DNA of 64,000 bases from Epiperipatus broadwayi (lineage: Eukaryota; Onychophora; Udeonychophora; Euonychophora; Peripatidae). Below, piece by piece: positions 39,410 through 51,053 of the stretch. The notes under the pieces are model-generated. The model was not told the DNA's origin and ran no database searches. It saw only the letters and a list, made by a program, of their open reading frames with translations. The first letter of the stretch is position 1. Every line of letters starts with the position of its first letter. Where the stretch lies: positions 5,134,794 to 5,198,793 of the forward strand of contig JAQFVV010000063.1 of the NCBI GenBank assembly GCA_028023455.1, written 5' to 3'. Both the position numbers and the translations under genes were made by a program.

Positions 39410-39469
39410 AGTGACATAGGTCCAACTGATGAGTGCTAGTTCAGCATAAAATGCATCTTGGGGATCATT
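39410..39469 (+). ncRNA. Hammerhead ribozyme, array unit 3 (core G12 lost)
   Basis: CUGAUGA at 39426-39432. Stem II GUGCU/AGCAU is kept. GAAA is mutated to AAAA as in unit 2, and the stem III strand is AUGCAU. The outer stem I retains AGUGA/UCAUU. Probably inactive. Confidence 0.7.
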
Positions 39470-39826
39470 TGACATTTATTGTATCTTTATTTATATGCAT
39501 TTAAAAAGAATGGAAAACTATGAAGGTGGTTTAATATACCTATAAAGATATTACACATGGGAAAGAGAAAGGTGAATAATCCCATGTGTGCATATGTTTA
39601 AAATTTTAAAAAAAGATATATTTATCTTTAACAGGGGTTTAAAGTTTATATCTATGCTAGAGATAATGTCTAGTTTACAAAATGATTAGTAATAATTATT
39701 ATTGTATTTATCTGAGATGGATGTTGTCAAAGTTATGAGTGGAGTGAGTTTGACAATGGTAAATAAAAATATAACAATTTACTATAGATAAATACTCTTC
39801 ATATAATAGAGATATATATGGGAGAT

Positions 39827-39885
39827 AGTGACATAGGTCCAACTGATGAGTGCTAGTTCAGCATGAAAAGCATCTTAAGGTCATT
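39827..39885 (+). ncRNA. Hammerhead ribozyme, array unit 4 (intact core)
   Basis: CUGAUGA at 39843-39849, stem II GUGCU/AGCAU, GAAA present, then AGCAUC and UUAAGGUCAUU. Stem I keeps AA/UU and an outer AGUGA/UCAUU helix. The stem III strand is AAGCAU. All core bases are present, but the stems are weaker than in unit 1. Confidence 0.7.
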
Positions 39886-39966
39886 TGTCTTTTATCATAT
39901 CTTTATTTCTACGAATTTAAAAAGAATGTGGAAGTATGGAGGTCGTTTAATATATCTATAAAGATT

Positions 39967-41649
39967 ACTTTATTTTGGTATAAAATTAGAAGAAAAGCTG
40001 TTGGTGTGATATTTGGGTAGCTACAAAATTCCTTTCCTATTCACAATATGAATGGTATCTTGATATGTTATAATTATTTTTAATATGAGTTATATTAATT
40101 TCAAATTTAATAATTATTTGATTTACTAAACTATCATTTTAAAAATAAAGTCATATCTTAGGATTACCATTTTGGTTGGTTTCAAAAAATAAAAATAATA
40201 AAATTATTGATTATTGAAGAATTCATTATTGGAAGAATTCGGAGATTTAAGATCAAGATTATTTTAAGAATTATGTTGCATAGAAGACCTGAGTTATTTT
40301 AAGAAAAAATTGCTATATCTGTGATCATTATGGACATAAGATTTAATTTTATTTTAGAAAATTTGTAAGATGAAAGATATTTAATGTAACTTAACCTTCT
40401 GGGTAATGTGATGCATAATATTTTAAGAGTGGGTGTATTTTAAAGAGAGAGAATTAGAACTCTTCTTTTGATATTTGCATTTGTCTTGACACATTTTTCT
40501 TAAAGCATCATATATAAGAGTTAGCCTATATAGTTTTTAAGCTGATCGTTCGATTAGGTCTATAACTCTGAGTTTGGTGATTTGGACGGCTATTTGCCAC
40601 CGTTCAATCACATTAAATTACATTATTGATCGCCCGCATTGTTTTAAGGTTACAATATATATATATATATTAGTTTCGTAATTATATTATCTAAATTTAA
40701 ACAATTGATATATATATATTTAACATATTCAAATAATCATCGTCATAATAATTATCTGTTGTCAGGATCCGTCTTATGTGTATGGCGTATATATAGTTAA
40801 AAATCGTTAAAACAATTCTTTAAAAAGTCCTCAATATTTAATCACTAGTACAGAAAATCGGTGATGAAATAAAAGTGCATTAGTTTTTTTAAAAATTTTA
40901 TTTTTTAATATAAATTAACCAATACTCTTTCTTTATTCTTCTGATTTTCATAAAAAAATTTCTGCCAACTTAGATATCACAAAGCAATATCTACGAGATT
41001 TAATAATAACGCGCGCACACACACACTTTTGAACGGAATGTTTAATTTATATCTTACAGTAATGAAGAAAAATGAACTCTTAATAATAAAATGAAAGATA
41101 AAAAAAATTATTTGAAAAAATAACTTTTTTCTTTGAATAAACGTAACATTTCCTGCAAATTACTAGTTAACAAACTATTTAATTAGATCTTAATCTAATT
41201 CAAATGACTGATTTCCATTAAATTAGTATCAGATGATAAAATCTCCAGTAACGATAAAAAGAATAGCGCAATTTGCTCTAAGTTATCATTAGATTATCAT
41301 TTCTTTATCTTCCGATAACGTACGTTTCTTTCACTGATTATTTCATAGTATTGACAAATCTTCCAGAGTTATTGAGTACATGAAAAAGTTATCATCCTAT
41401 AATTTGCTTAGTCTTCCTTTTATATTTTTGATCTGATAATCAAAAATTTTTTTCTTCTTCACTCGTCTGAAGGAAAGTACAACCCCCCCGCCCCCCCACA
41501 TTTTCTCCCTCTCTTAATTGCAGCATTTATTCCAAAGTTAAAAACGTACTAAGTAATTTTTATTTACAAAATGTAAATTTAATATGTTTTACAAATATAA
41601 TTTTGTGGTCATTTGCAAATAAATAAAATATTTTGTTCTTATTTAAAAG
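39967..41649. other. AT-rich DNA, nothing recognised
   Basis: No gene seen. A GGTTACAATATATATAT edge lies near 40649-40670 and a short C-rich run at about 41482-41499. Confidence 0.55.
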
Positions 41650-44260
41650 TACAATCACTTGCAATATAAGTATATATAATGGTCAAATATTCAATATAAA
41701 AATTATTTGTCCACAATGTTGTTATAGATATATACTAAACATAATAAAAGTCGCTATCTTGTGTGGAAGGTTCCCTCTATCGGCAGAATATGCTTGATTA
41801 TAGCGAATTTTAAAGCGCATTGAGTACAGGCTAAAGCCTGTTTAAACAATTTCCATAATAATCAATCTAAATAAAATTGAAACAAACAACTAATTCTATT
41901 GACATTTATTTAATTAGAAACCCAGCTTTCATGTCTTATTGAGACCTTTTCAAAATATAAAGTTTTGTATCTCACATGACCCATTAATTACACATACTCC
42001 ACCTATTGGACATTGTCTTATGTTCAACAATATAGTTAACATTATACATATAAACATATAAATAAATAAAATATAAAAAATATGTAATTTTTTTTAAAAC
42101 TATATAAATACATATATTTATATACAAACAAATAAATATTCCATCTCCCCCCTCTTTTTATAAACTCTCATTTACAATTCCATCATAATTTTTAAATCTT
42201 CCAATAATCTAATAATGCCCATTTCCCACCTAATTTTGCTGGACTTTTTACTGTATTTAAACATCTATCCAAATTTTTTCTGAATGTATAAAGTTTCATA
42301 ACATATTATTTTTCAATAATTTTAACACATTTTATAATTCTAGTAATCTTCTCACACTCCATTTTATGACCAGTATGTAAATAATTTATATATGGTCCTG
42401 ACCTAATATGTTTTCTATTAATTGCTCTATAATGTTCCTTTTATGTATCATTTATCATTTTTCCTGTCTATCCTATATATACCTTATTACAGTTTCCACA
42501 TTCAATTTTATAAACCATTTATCCTATTTGTATTATATAATTATCTACCTAAAAACTTACCTTACTACTTTCCTAAGCTATTCTTACATTATCTGATAAT
42601 TTGTCTCTTACTAACATTTTATAAATTTCTGTTGAATATAAACTAGACATTCACTAACAATCTTTATAATTATTTTTATCATAGTGATTTTTATTATTTA
42701 CATTTTTAATTTTAAAAATATTTTCAATTATCTTTCATTTGTATCCTATTTTATCAAAATCATTCCCTATTTCTAATTTTTTTCTTATATGCACCTCTTT
42801 TTTATCTAATGTAAGTTTATAATTTTTAAACTTAAATTTTTTTAAAACCCCTACTTTTTGATGCCATAGCTACTATGACTTTGGATCAATTAAACCTCTA
42901 ATCTTTCCATCTTTAATATGTTTACTTACTATTTTATTTATCACTTCTCTTTTCACAAAAGTATCTAAATATTTTAATCCATTTATTTTTCCTGAAATCT
43001 AATTTTATATTTATTATTATTCATTTCATTAAAAACCTTATCAATTCTTTTCCTATTTCCAATAACAATAACATCATCCACATACCTATATATTCTATAA
43101 ATTCTTTATTCTTTATAAACTCACCCACTATACTTTCCCCTATATTACTTGCAACCACTGATCATAATATCCCTCTTATCAAACACCCCATATATTCCAA
43201 AATTCTTCTTTATATTTAAAATACAAAGCATCATCTACCATGAATAATATATATCCAATCCAATGAAAAAAAAATACTTATTTTCAATTTAGCCATAACT
43301 ATTTCTGTACTATATTTTCTAGGTACATTTTGGTACATTTTCTCAATATCAAATGATGCAATCATTCCATTTCTATTTAATTTAATATTATTTAACTTAT
43401 TAATAATTTTTTCAGAGTTTTATATTTTCCAAATCCAATTGCTTCTACTATCTTTTTATATATCAAATTACATATACCTTTAAGTATATAATTATTAAAA
43501 TCCAAAATATTCTCTTTATGAGAATTCATCTTTTCTTCTATACATGGATACTTAAAACTTGTAGGATATAACCACTTATATTCCTTCTCATTGATTACAT
43601 TTTTCACTTTTATATAATTCAACAATAATTTCTACCTTGTTTTATTTATTTCGAGATCTTTACATAATTTTTATATCCTTGTTTAACTATATATTCACCT
43701 ATTTTCCTTTCATAGTCCAACTCATTTAAAATTACAAATCATGAATGTTTATCTTCACTTGTTACTCTTAAACTTTATTTACTTATTATCTCATCAATTT
43801 TATGTATTATAGATTTTTCTTTCCATTCCTTCTTATTATATTTAACTCTTTTATTTACAACATTATTAATTTTTGACTGAAATTTAATTTTTAAATCATT
43901 CTTTATATTTGTTGCTTCTACACTTACAATAGTTACATTTTGAATATCTTTATTTACAAAAGGTACCTACTTAACTCCTTTATTTAAAACCCTTGATTGT
44001 TCATTATCAAATTCCACATTAGACAAATTTATAAAATTTTTCACTTCTTCTTTACGTCATTCACTTTTTGCAGACATATTATTTAATTCATTTAATTTTT
44101 TTTCTTTATAATAACCATTTCCACTTACTATCATATTTCATCCAAAGTCTATTTCTCAATTCAATATTATGACCTAACAAACTGATCTTTATATATTCAA
44201 ATAATTTTCAGATATATTTCTCTTTAATATATAATTCTTCATATTATATATTTTTAAGAT
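41650..44260 (-). mobile_element. Penelope-like element relic with RT and GIY-YIG (YIGQTG family)
   Basis: Read right to left it is a long PLE, heavily frameshifted. In order: an N-terminal region containing NVINEKEYKWLYPTSF (43392-43625), RT motif A as MIASFDIEKMYQNVP near 43360, the RT catalytic box RYVDDVIVIGNRKR near 43090, a GLIDPKS segment near 42900, then the endonuclease with YKIECGNCNKVYIG near 42500. FDIxxMYxxxP and YVDD are PLE reverse transcriptase signatures. The 3' UTR (41650-42170) recurs at 48595-48970. No frame is intact. Confidence 0.8.
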
Positions 44261-44352
44261 TATAATTAATTTCAACATATTTTTAAAAAAAAAAAACAAT
44301 TTAAAATTGTCACTTTACTTTTACTACATAAATCATTATTATTATTATTATT

Positions 44353-44441
44353 TTTTTAAGTGTCATAGCATCGGCCAGGACGTGAACCCGCAACCCGGGC
44401 AACTGCCTGCAAGTGCAAAGCAGTCGCGCTGACTTCTCGTT
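44353..44441 (-). mobile_element. tRNA-derived SINE
   Basis: Minus-strand head carrying CGACTGCTTTGCACTTGCAG, B-box-like GCGGGTTCACGTCC and tail GGCCGATGCTATGAC, ending in an A-rich tail (T run on the plus strand at about 44350-44358). It is a near relative of the copy at 37911. A tRNA gene is unlikely because the acceptor ends do not pair. Confidence 0.75.
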
Positions 44442-44670
44442 TATTCATTTATATGTTATTAATTCTGAATTTATATGACATAGCCATTATTCCATTCTAT
44501 TTACATTTATTTAAAAATGATAACTGGAATTTTAATGACTCAATTTCTCTTCTGGATATTCAATAACTGTTTAAAAACATTAAAATTAATTTCAACCACA
44601 TTTAAATATAATAACTGAAATACAGGCTTATTATATACCTGTATCAATATATGTAATATATAGGATATAT

Positions 44671-44945
44671 GAGCACACACTTTCACATGACCCACCACTA
44701 CCACTCTATCTCATATCACTGATACACTTGAACACATATATGTCAAAAAGATTGGCAATCTTAATATATATCTGAGCACTTATTGCATGTATGTGTAGAA
44801 ATGATAATCTGGATCAACTAATGATTGTTGGTTTAGCATGAAATATGTATATTGGTGATTATCCTTTTGACATATATGTGTTCAAGTGTATCAGTGATAT
44901 GAGATAGAGTGGTGAGTTGTGGGTCATGTGAAGTCTGTTCTCACA
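44671..44945. mobile_element. Inverted repeat with a hammerhead relic in its loop
   Basis: Arms at about 44671-44750 and 44864-44945 are inverted copies (for example CACTTGAACACATATATGTC on the left). The ~113-bp loop contains a sequence aligning with the 38-kb hammerhead: CAACUAAUGA, UUGUUGGUUUAGCAU, GAAA, UAUGUA, UAUUGGUGAUU. It is therefore a foldback form of the 38-kb family. The unit body otherwise differs from the tandem array. Confidence 0.65.
44808..44860 (+). ncRNA. Decayed hammerhead ribozyme, 38-kb family
   Basis: The core reads CUAAUGA (44818-44824), so the conserved G5 is lost. GAAA is kept and stem II is partly paired (GUUG/UAGC with wobbles). An outer AAUC/GAUU pairing remains possible. 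It should be inactive. Confidence 0.5.
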
Positions 44946-45509
44946 TACCCAATATATTACATTTAAATATAAAAATGTCCACATATTATTTACATAATAT
45001 TTTTCTCCTTATTTAAAATTTTGTATACTGTAATGGTCAGAATCATATGTTCAGCCAACGAGATTCAGATACCTAGCAAAAGTACATCAAACCCAACATG
45101 TTCGGGATATGGTAGTCACAGAAGAGTTCTAAGCTTTACCTTATTTGCCAGTGCTCCAAAATCTCCACTATCTGACCAACACTTTTGATGCTACTAATAA
45201 TAACCATTTTCTTTCAGTCCTAGTGATCAGGGTGAAACAAGAACTCTACAGATTCAAACTCAGTCTGTCATGAATTAGTAAAAAAATAATTGATCAGATA
45301 CTCACCAGCTCCCATAAGAACCTAATACTTTGACAATGCTTAGAATACCATTTTTATTTACTTCAGGGGTTTTGAATAGACTTATAGATCACTTATCTAA
45401 GTGTAGATATAGTTGGGTGAATGTGGTGAACCAGGGAAAGACAAGACCAATGTATAAGCATAAATATACATAATTTATTAATAGCCATTTCACTAAGATA
45501 TAGGATAAC
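44946..45509. other. Unassigned, less AT-rich sequence
   Basis: Moderately complex sequence without an open frame of note. No element signature recognised. Confidence 0.45.
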
Positions 45510-45850
45510 AATGATATTATTTGGATCTCATTATGATCCATGTATGAGCATTACAAATAAACTAGAGATTAATAATCACAACAATATTTAAATATCAGTA
45601 TGACACGTGAATGCGCATTTACAAAAGAACCATGTGTTAATAATAATAACAATATTTGGGTATCAGTATGATACATATATGAGTGTTACAAATGAACTAG
45701 AAGTTAATGATGATCACAACATTTAGGTATCGGTATGATACGTGGATGAGCATACCAAAGAAACTATATGTTAATAATGATAACAACCTTTGTGTATCAG
45801 TATGATAGGTGTGTGAGCGTTACAAATGAACTATATGCTAATTTGATCAA
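45510..45850 (+). repeat. 67-bp minisatellite, five copies
   Basis: Units carry ATCAGTATGATACGTG, a TGAGCGTTACAAATGAACT-like segment and TTAATAATGATAACAA. Landmarks fall at 45545, 45612, 45680, 45747 and 45814, spacing 67-68 bp. Copies differ by several substitutions, so the array is old. Confidence 0.9.
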
Positions 45851-46204
45851 CAAGTATGCCACTACAAGACTAATATCCCAATTGTCAAGAGTAGACTCAA
45901 TACCTGGTTATATTTTATTAAGTTAGATGCCAGAAATCGATATATATATATATATATCAAATTGATGTGCATGTTTACATACATATGGGAAGTTAAGTAT
46001 TTTTTATTATTATATTGTATTTTATTAATCCCAGCAGAAGTTATGGAACAAAGCATAATTCTAGCTCTCATTATTATTAGAAATTACATTATAGACATGG
46101 TTTATCTATCCCACACAACACTACTAACAGACATGATTAATAAACTCAATTACAAAAGACAGTGGAATCTGGGTGCCTATAATAATGTAGTCAGCACAGA
46201 TTTC

Positions 46205-46236
46205 ATATATATATATATATATATATGTGTGTGTAT

Positions 46237-46271
<35 letters not shown>

Positions 46272-46290
46272 TGTGTGTGTGTGTGTGTGT
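46205..46290. repeat. Compound (TA)n/(TG)n microsatellite
   Basis: Blocks of TA, then TG, then TA, then TG. Open frames across it are repeat artefacts. Confidence 0.9.
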
Positions 46291-46538
46291 AGACACATCC
46301 ACCATCAGCATGGTACATGCAGGAAACTGGAGCATATGTTATAAATCACTATTATCATAGAGTACCCATTTATCAGCTTAACAACACTACTATCTCCAGT
46401 ACTGGTAAAATATCTGTCTGGCAGCTTGCATAGTATTATTCATTTATTAAAAATATGTAGGCACAGATTATTTTACCAAGTAACACTGATATACTTACCA
46501 AAAGGCATTAACTCATATATGGATAGATATCTAAGCAT

Positions 46539-46640
46539 GTTTAACATTTAGTAAAACAAGCAATGATGCAAAATAACTATATTTTATAGTTTAACATTTA
46601 ATAAAACAAGCAATGATGCAAGATAACTATGTTTTATAGG
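46539..46640 (+). repeat. 50-bp tandem duplication
   Basis: Two copies of a unit starting GTTTAACATTTA (46539 and 46589) and containing AACAAGCAATGATGCAA, with three differences. Confidence 0.9.
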
Positions 46641-48594
46641 CTACAAAATACCCATACATTAAATATAAAGCTTAATTATGAATTATTATAGTAAATCACT
46701 AAGGAGGTAATAAGATATGCCTGCTGAGACAGAGTACTTTCCCCCTAGATGTATGTATCATTAAATAAATATAGCGGGATGAACACATACTTTCATAATA
46801 AATAACATTGCCAATTTTACATTTAAGAAAGAAAAAACATGATTATTTCTTTAATTGTCATAAAAAATTTCAACCAAATATAAACAAAATAGATGTGGAC
46901 TTAAATAACTATTTTAGCACTCATTTATTCTTAATGTTGCTAATGAGGTATTAGTTTGATTACATATATACCAGTAGATTGAAAGTTTTAATTCAGATAT
47001 TTGATTTTCTTTTTTTTAAACAAACAAATGACAACATTTTAACTCACAAGGATTTGGATGAATGATTTAAGAAATTCAAACTTGCACTTGTTACTTTAAA
47101 GTTATAAAATGATTATTACTCCCTAGCCTAAAGATTGAAGACAAAACAAACAATTTAATGCATTAATTGATTTAATAATAAAATATCATTTCTACAATGC
47201 TTGAGTCAGGCATATACTATAGATAAAGTTAATCAATAAAATGTATATTTTTATAACTAAAAAAAATGATGTGGCATATTTCACAATAAATAATAAAAAA
47301 CTGTATTTATAAAGTTTATAGAATTTTGTACCATTAACAATTAAAAATTAAATTCTGATATAGACTGATTTGTTATAAAAGAGTTACTACACTTCTATAT
47401 AGATTAATGTCCTTTTTAAAATTACATCTTCCAAATCAAGTCTTTTTTACAGAGTAGTTATGAATCTGAGGGATTTAAATCTATATAGAGTTTTATAGAA
47501 GGCACTTTAAATATTTTATCTTTAAAGACTAATAGTTCATACTTGCATGTGAGGTTGTTTGATGATTACTTTGGTGAGGCAGCATGGCACAACTGTCTTC
47601 TTACAAGTTAAAACTTAGTTCTGGGCAGGCTCTCGATTTACTGGACTCAGGAAAAGACTGGATTTGAGGCTGGTACACTCTCCCTTTCTATACATCAGCA
47701 TCATGGAATCAATAGGTTTCTCCATACCAAAGATGCACTCTCTCTTCCAGAGATCCTCCAAAAGGAAGGCTAACTTTGCTTTCTACTCAAAAGCCATGAT
47801 GATAGGTGAAAATTAGTGTGACATCTGCTTATATTCAGTAGTACATAAGAGAGAGTAAAAGAAGAAATATAACCTAGTATTTATTTATCAAAAAATAACC
47901 CAGTATTTATAAGCCTACAAATCTAAAAAAAAAATGTTAGTCAACAAAAAACCAAGAAATCATATTTAGACATCCCTCCAACTATCATGTCAAGAGTTTT
48001 TCTTTACTCTTCTTATTCCTTAAAAAATATTTTAATTAATTCCCCAGACCTACTTTTTCTGGAAAGAAAATACACCAGTTGATTAATTTTTAATTTGCAC
48101 CAATCTGCAAACCTTATCAAGATTAAAATAAGGTAAGGATACTTAACTGCCCCCAAAGACAAGAAATAATTTGCCTCCCAGTGGAACAGTATTTTTGCAA
48201 ATGTTTTAAATAAACTTATTGAAATTTTTGCTTTTAGCTGAATGTTTGGCTATCAATTAGTAAAATCTGTTAATTGCAAAAAAAAAAAAAAAAGAGTCAA
48301 CTTAATTTTTCCATTTCTTTTTTTAGAAAAACATACAAAACAAAAAAAATATCTAACTAAAATATATATATATATGTACATCATTAAATCATACACACAC
48401 CTGCAGATATATATATATATATATATTATTTTGTTAATAAGGGTAAAGAATTAGCTAGTAGATCTATCACACTATGTTGATTTTACATTTAACTACATAT
48501 CATGAAGCTCTCTGTGTGTATACACACAGACTGCTTCAATACAATAATGTTTAAAAAACTTTTATGATGCTGAAAAATATAAAACTGAAAGATA
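46641..48594. other. AT-rich DNA, nothing firmly recognised
   Basis: Featureless except a less AT-rich patch at about 47570-47810 with no readable protein on either strand, a poly-A run near 48280, and short (TA)n blocks at 48362-48426. Confidence 0.55.
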
Positions 48595-49819
48595 AACAAT
48601 GGCCAAATATTGAGTATAAAAATTATTTATCCACAATATTGTTATAGATTTATATGTAATATAATAATCTAATTAAGATTGAAACAAACATTTACATTTA
48701 TTTAATTACCAACCCGGTTTTTATCTCTTATTGAGGTCTTTTCAAGACATAAAGTTTATACATCGCATGACCTATTATTTATATTTACTCCATCTACTGG
48801 TCATTATTTTACCTTCAATAATATAATTAACATTAAATATATAAACATATAAATAAATAAAATTTAAAAAATACATATTTTTTAAAACTATATGAATACA
48901 TATACATATATTTTTATATACCTATACAAACAAATAAATATTTTATCCACCCCCCCCCCAACTTTCATTTACAATTCTACCATGATTTTTAAATCTTCCA
49001 ATTATCTAATAATGCTCATTTCCCACTTAATTTTGCTGGACATTTAACTGTATTTAAACATCTATCCAATTTTTTTCTGAGTGTATAAAGTTTCATAACA
49101 TTCTTTTTTCATAATCTTTAACATATTTTATAACTCTAATACTTCTTGTCACATTACATTTTATGATCACGATCTAAATATTCTATATATGGACCTAACT
49201 TAATAACTTTCCTATTAATTTCTCTACCATATTTCCTCTCTCTATATCTTAGCATTCTTCCTGTATGACCTATACTTATAATTTTCACATTCAATTTTAT
49301 AAACTATCCTTACCTTACTACTAATACCATTCACCCTATTTGTATTACATAACCATCTACCCAAAGACTTACTATTTTCCAAAGTTATTTTTATATTATT
49401 TGGTAATTTCTCTCATACTAACTTTTTATATACTTCTTTTAAATATGGAATAAACATCAACTTACAATCTTTAGATTTATTCTGATCATACTTTTTCTAT
49501 TATCTATATTTTCATTTCCAAAAATATTTTTAATTACCTTTCTTTTATAACCTATTTTAACATAATTATTTTCTACTTCTACATTTTGCGTATATACCTC
49601 TTTCTTATTTAATATAATTTTATCATTTTTAAGCTTAATCCCTTTTAAAACCTTTACTTTTTGACACAATGACTGATATGACTTTGGATCAATTAAACCT
49701 CTAATTTTTTTATATTTAATGTAATGTTTAATCACTATTTCATTTATGATTTCTTTTTTCACAAAAGTATTTAAATATTTAAATCTATTAAATGTAATTT
49801 TATATTTGTTGTTATTCAC
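48595..49819 (-). mobile_element. Penelope-like element relic (same family as 41.65-44.26 kb), 5'-truncated
   Basis: A frame at 49457-49819 (begins MNNNKYKITFNRFKYL, contains RGLIDPKSYQSLCQKV) corresponds to the region after the YVDD box of the 43-kb copy, and downstream an endonuclease reading ENSKSLGRWLCNTNRVNG and VYKIEC is frameshifted. The 3' UTR at 48595-48970 matches 41650-42170. The 5' side ends abruptly at a (TA)n tract starting near 49829, so RT motif A and YVDD are missing. Confidence 0.8.
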
Positions 49820-49826
49820 TTCAGTA

Positions 49827-49828
<2 letters not shown>

Positions 49829-49886
<58 letters not shown>
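49829..49886. repeat. (TA)n microsatellite
   Basis: TA units between the truncated PLE and the palindrome. Confidence 0.95.
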
Positions 49887-49889
<3 letters not shown>

Positions 49890-49917
49890 GTAAAAGTATA
49901 ATACTCATTATAAAAAT

Positions 49918-50131
49918 ATTATATATAATGTATAAACAATTTAACGATAAAAGAAATATTATATTTTAATTTCTTTAGTAGCGCTTTCAATTGCATAGTA
50001 ATTGTCATCAGCTTTAACTAAATTTCAAATTTGAAATTCAGTTAAAGCTGATGAGGACTACTATGTAATTGAAAGCGTTACTAAAGAATTTAAAATATAA
50101 TATTTCTTTTACTGTTAAATTGTTTATATGT
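49918..50131. repeat. ~214-bp palindrome with CTGATGA-GAAA motif in both arms
   Basis: A near-perfect inverted repeat centred at 50030/50031 (TTTCAAATTTGAAA). Each arm, read outward from the centre, carries CTGATGA (minus 50011-50005; plus 50048-50054), then GAAAGCG. In the left arm AAUU/AAUU could form stem II and AGCGCU is self-complementary, but stem I next to the core has only two pairs. This is hammerhead-like and weaker than the others. Confidence 0.6.
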
Positions 50132-50154
50132 ATATATAAAACTAAACTAATCAA

Positions 50155-50485
50155 TAATTCATCAGAAATCCACCATATTCACAACTCAACCAGACTAGCC
50201 AAGAAAAAACAACAACTCTAAAACACTAGCAAAGGGTGCATTGCTACAAGTAGACTTCTCAAATGTAAAGAACTACAAAATAACATATTTAAACTAAAAA
50301 TTACCCAGAATTCCACTTATTTCCCATACACCTTTAATATTAAGACACCTTTTAAAGTTAATTGCTTCTGAATCAAACATTTTTAATAATAAAAATTTTT
50401 TAATTCTTTTTATTTCATTTTTCTCAAATAAAACAACCTTAATTTAATCAAAATTAATAGTGTGGCCTGCATCTTTTTAAAGAGA
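50155..50485 (-). mobile_element. PLE endonuclease C-terminal fragment (YIGQSS family)
   Basis: Minus strand reads AGHTINFD, KVVLFEKNEIKRIKKFLLL, and SEAIN followed by LNIKGVWE. It aligns with the end of the endonuclease at 54240-54825 and shares its 3' UTR (AGTTCTTTACA-like sequence). The GIY-YIG core is missing. Confidence 0.7.
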
Positions 50486-50643
50486 TATATATATATGAAA
50501 AACAAAAACAAGTTATAATCACGTAACTTGATATCACTTGTATTTATGATCAATAGATGGCGTTTTACCAAAACCACTGAACAAAGCATATATTTGTTTA
50601 CATAAACGACAAAAGAGTCAGAATTCACTATCTCTTTTTCCCA

Positions 50644-50690
50644 CCCTCAGATCAGCTGATTTCAAGCTAATTTGCTATCATCAGTGAAGG
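50644..50690 (-). ncRNA. Hammerhead ribozyme, unit A (intact core)
   Basis: Minus strand: CCUUCA, CUGAUGA (50684-50678), U, stem II AGC/GCU with loop AAAUUA, U, GAAA (50663-50660). Stem III is AUC/GAU with loop AGCU, the cleavage base is C 50650, then UGAGGG. Stem I pairs CCUUCA with UGAGGG (six pairs, one G-U). All core residues are present; the one weakness is a U·U mismatch at the base of stem II. The strand AUCAGCUGAU is a 10-nt palindrome. Confidence 0.8.
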
Positions 50691-51053
50691 ATAGAGCTAG
50701 AAACTAGATCTAAGCGCTGACTCCAAGCGTTTATGCAAAAAGTTTCTATCAGTTTGCAAGCATGAATTTTTCAGATTGGTAAAGTCTTCAAACTCAGCCT
50801 AACAAGACAGATAGCTACATGGGTTTGATCTCAGTTCAGTTTCACCACATAGTCAAAACCTCTGCAATATATCATTGCAAAAACCTTTAAAGGTACATTT
50901 ATAAAAAACAAAAACAAGTCATAATCATGTAACTTGATATGGCTTGTATTTATGATCAATAGATGGTATTTTACCAAAACCACCGAACACAGCATATATT
51001 TGTTTACATAAATGACAAAAGAGTCAGAATTCACTATCTCTTTCTTTTGCCCA

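Larger units (their letters stand above)
38467..39966 (+). repeat. Tandem array of ~420-bp hammerhead units (retrozyme-like)
   Basis: About 3.5 head-to-tail copies of a non-coding unit. Distances between successive ribozyme cores are 426, 417 and 417 bp (cores at 38583, 39009, 39426, 39843). Units share GAGTGGAGTGAGTTTGACAA near the start, the ribozyme, then GGAGGTGGTTTAATATA and CTAGAGATAA segments. The last unit breaks off at about 39966. No open frame, no A/B box and no long terminal repeat is visible. Tandem units of a few hundred bases, each with one type I hammerhead, match metazoan retrozymes and PLE pseudo-LTR arrays. Which of the two is undecided. Confidence 0.85.

Noticed and set aside
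38467-39966. CRISPR-like or simple satellite array
   Set aside because: Units are ~420 bp without short identical repeats and unique spacers; the embedded ribozyme gives a better explanation than a plain satellite.
41930-41965. Hammerhead-like core in the 3' UTR of the 42-kb PLE (and at 48720-48750)
   Set aside because: The minus strand reads CUCAAUAAGA instead of CUGAUGA in both copies, with no stem I; shared PLE sequence but not a recognisable ribozyme.
50410-51034. Small protein family starting MNSDSF in the hammerhead units
   Set aside because: The frames recur only because the repeat recurs, they cross no domain, and in unit D the frame is joined by chance through a (TA)n tract to the RTE LINE.
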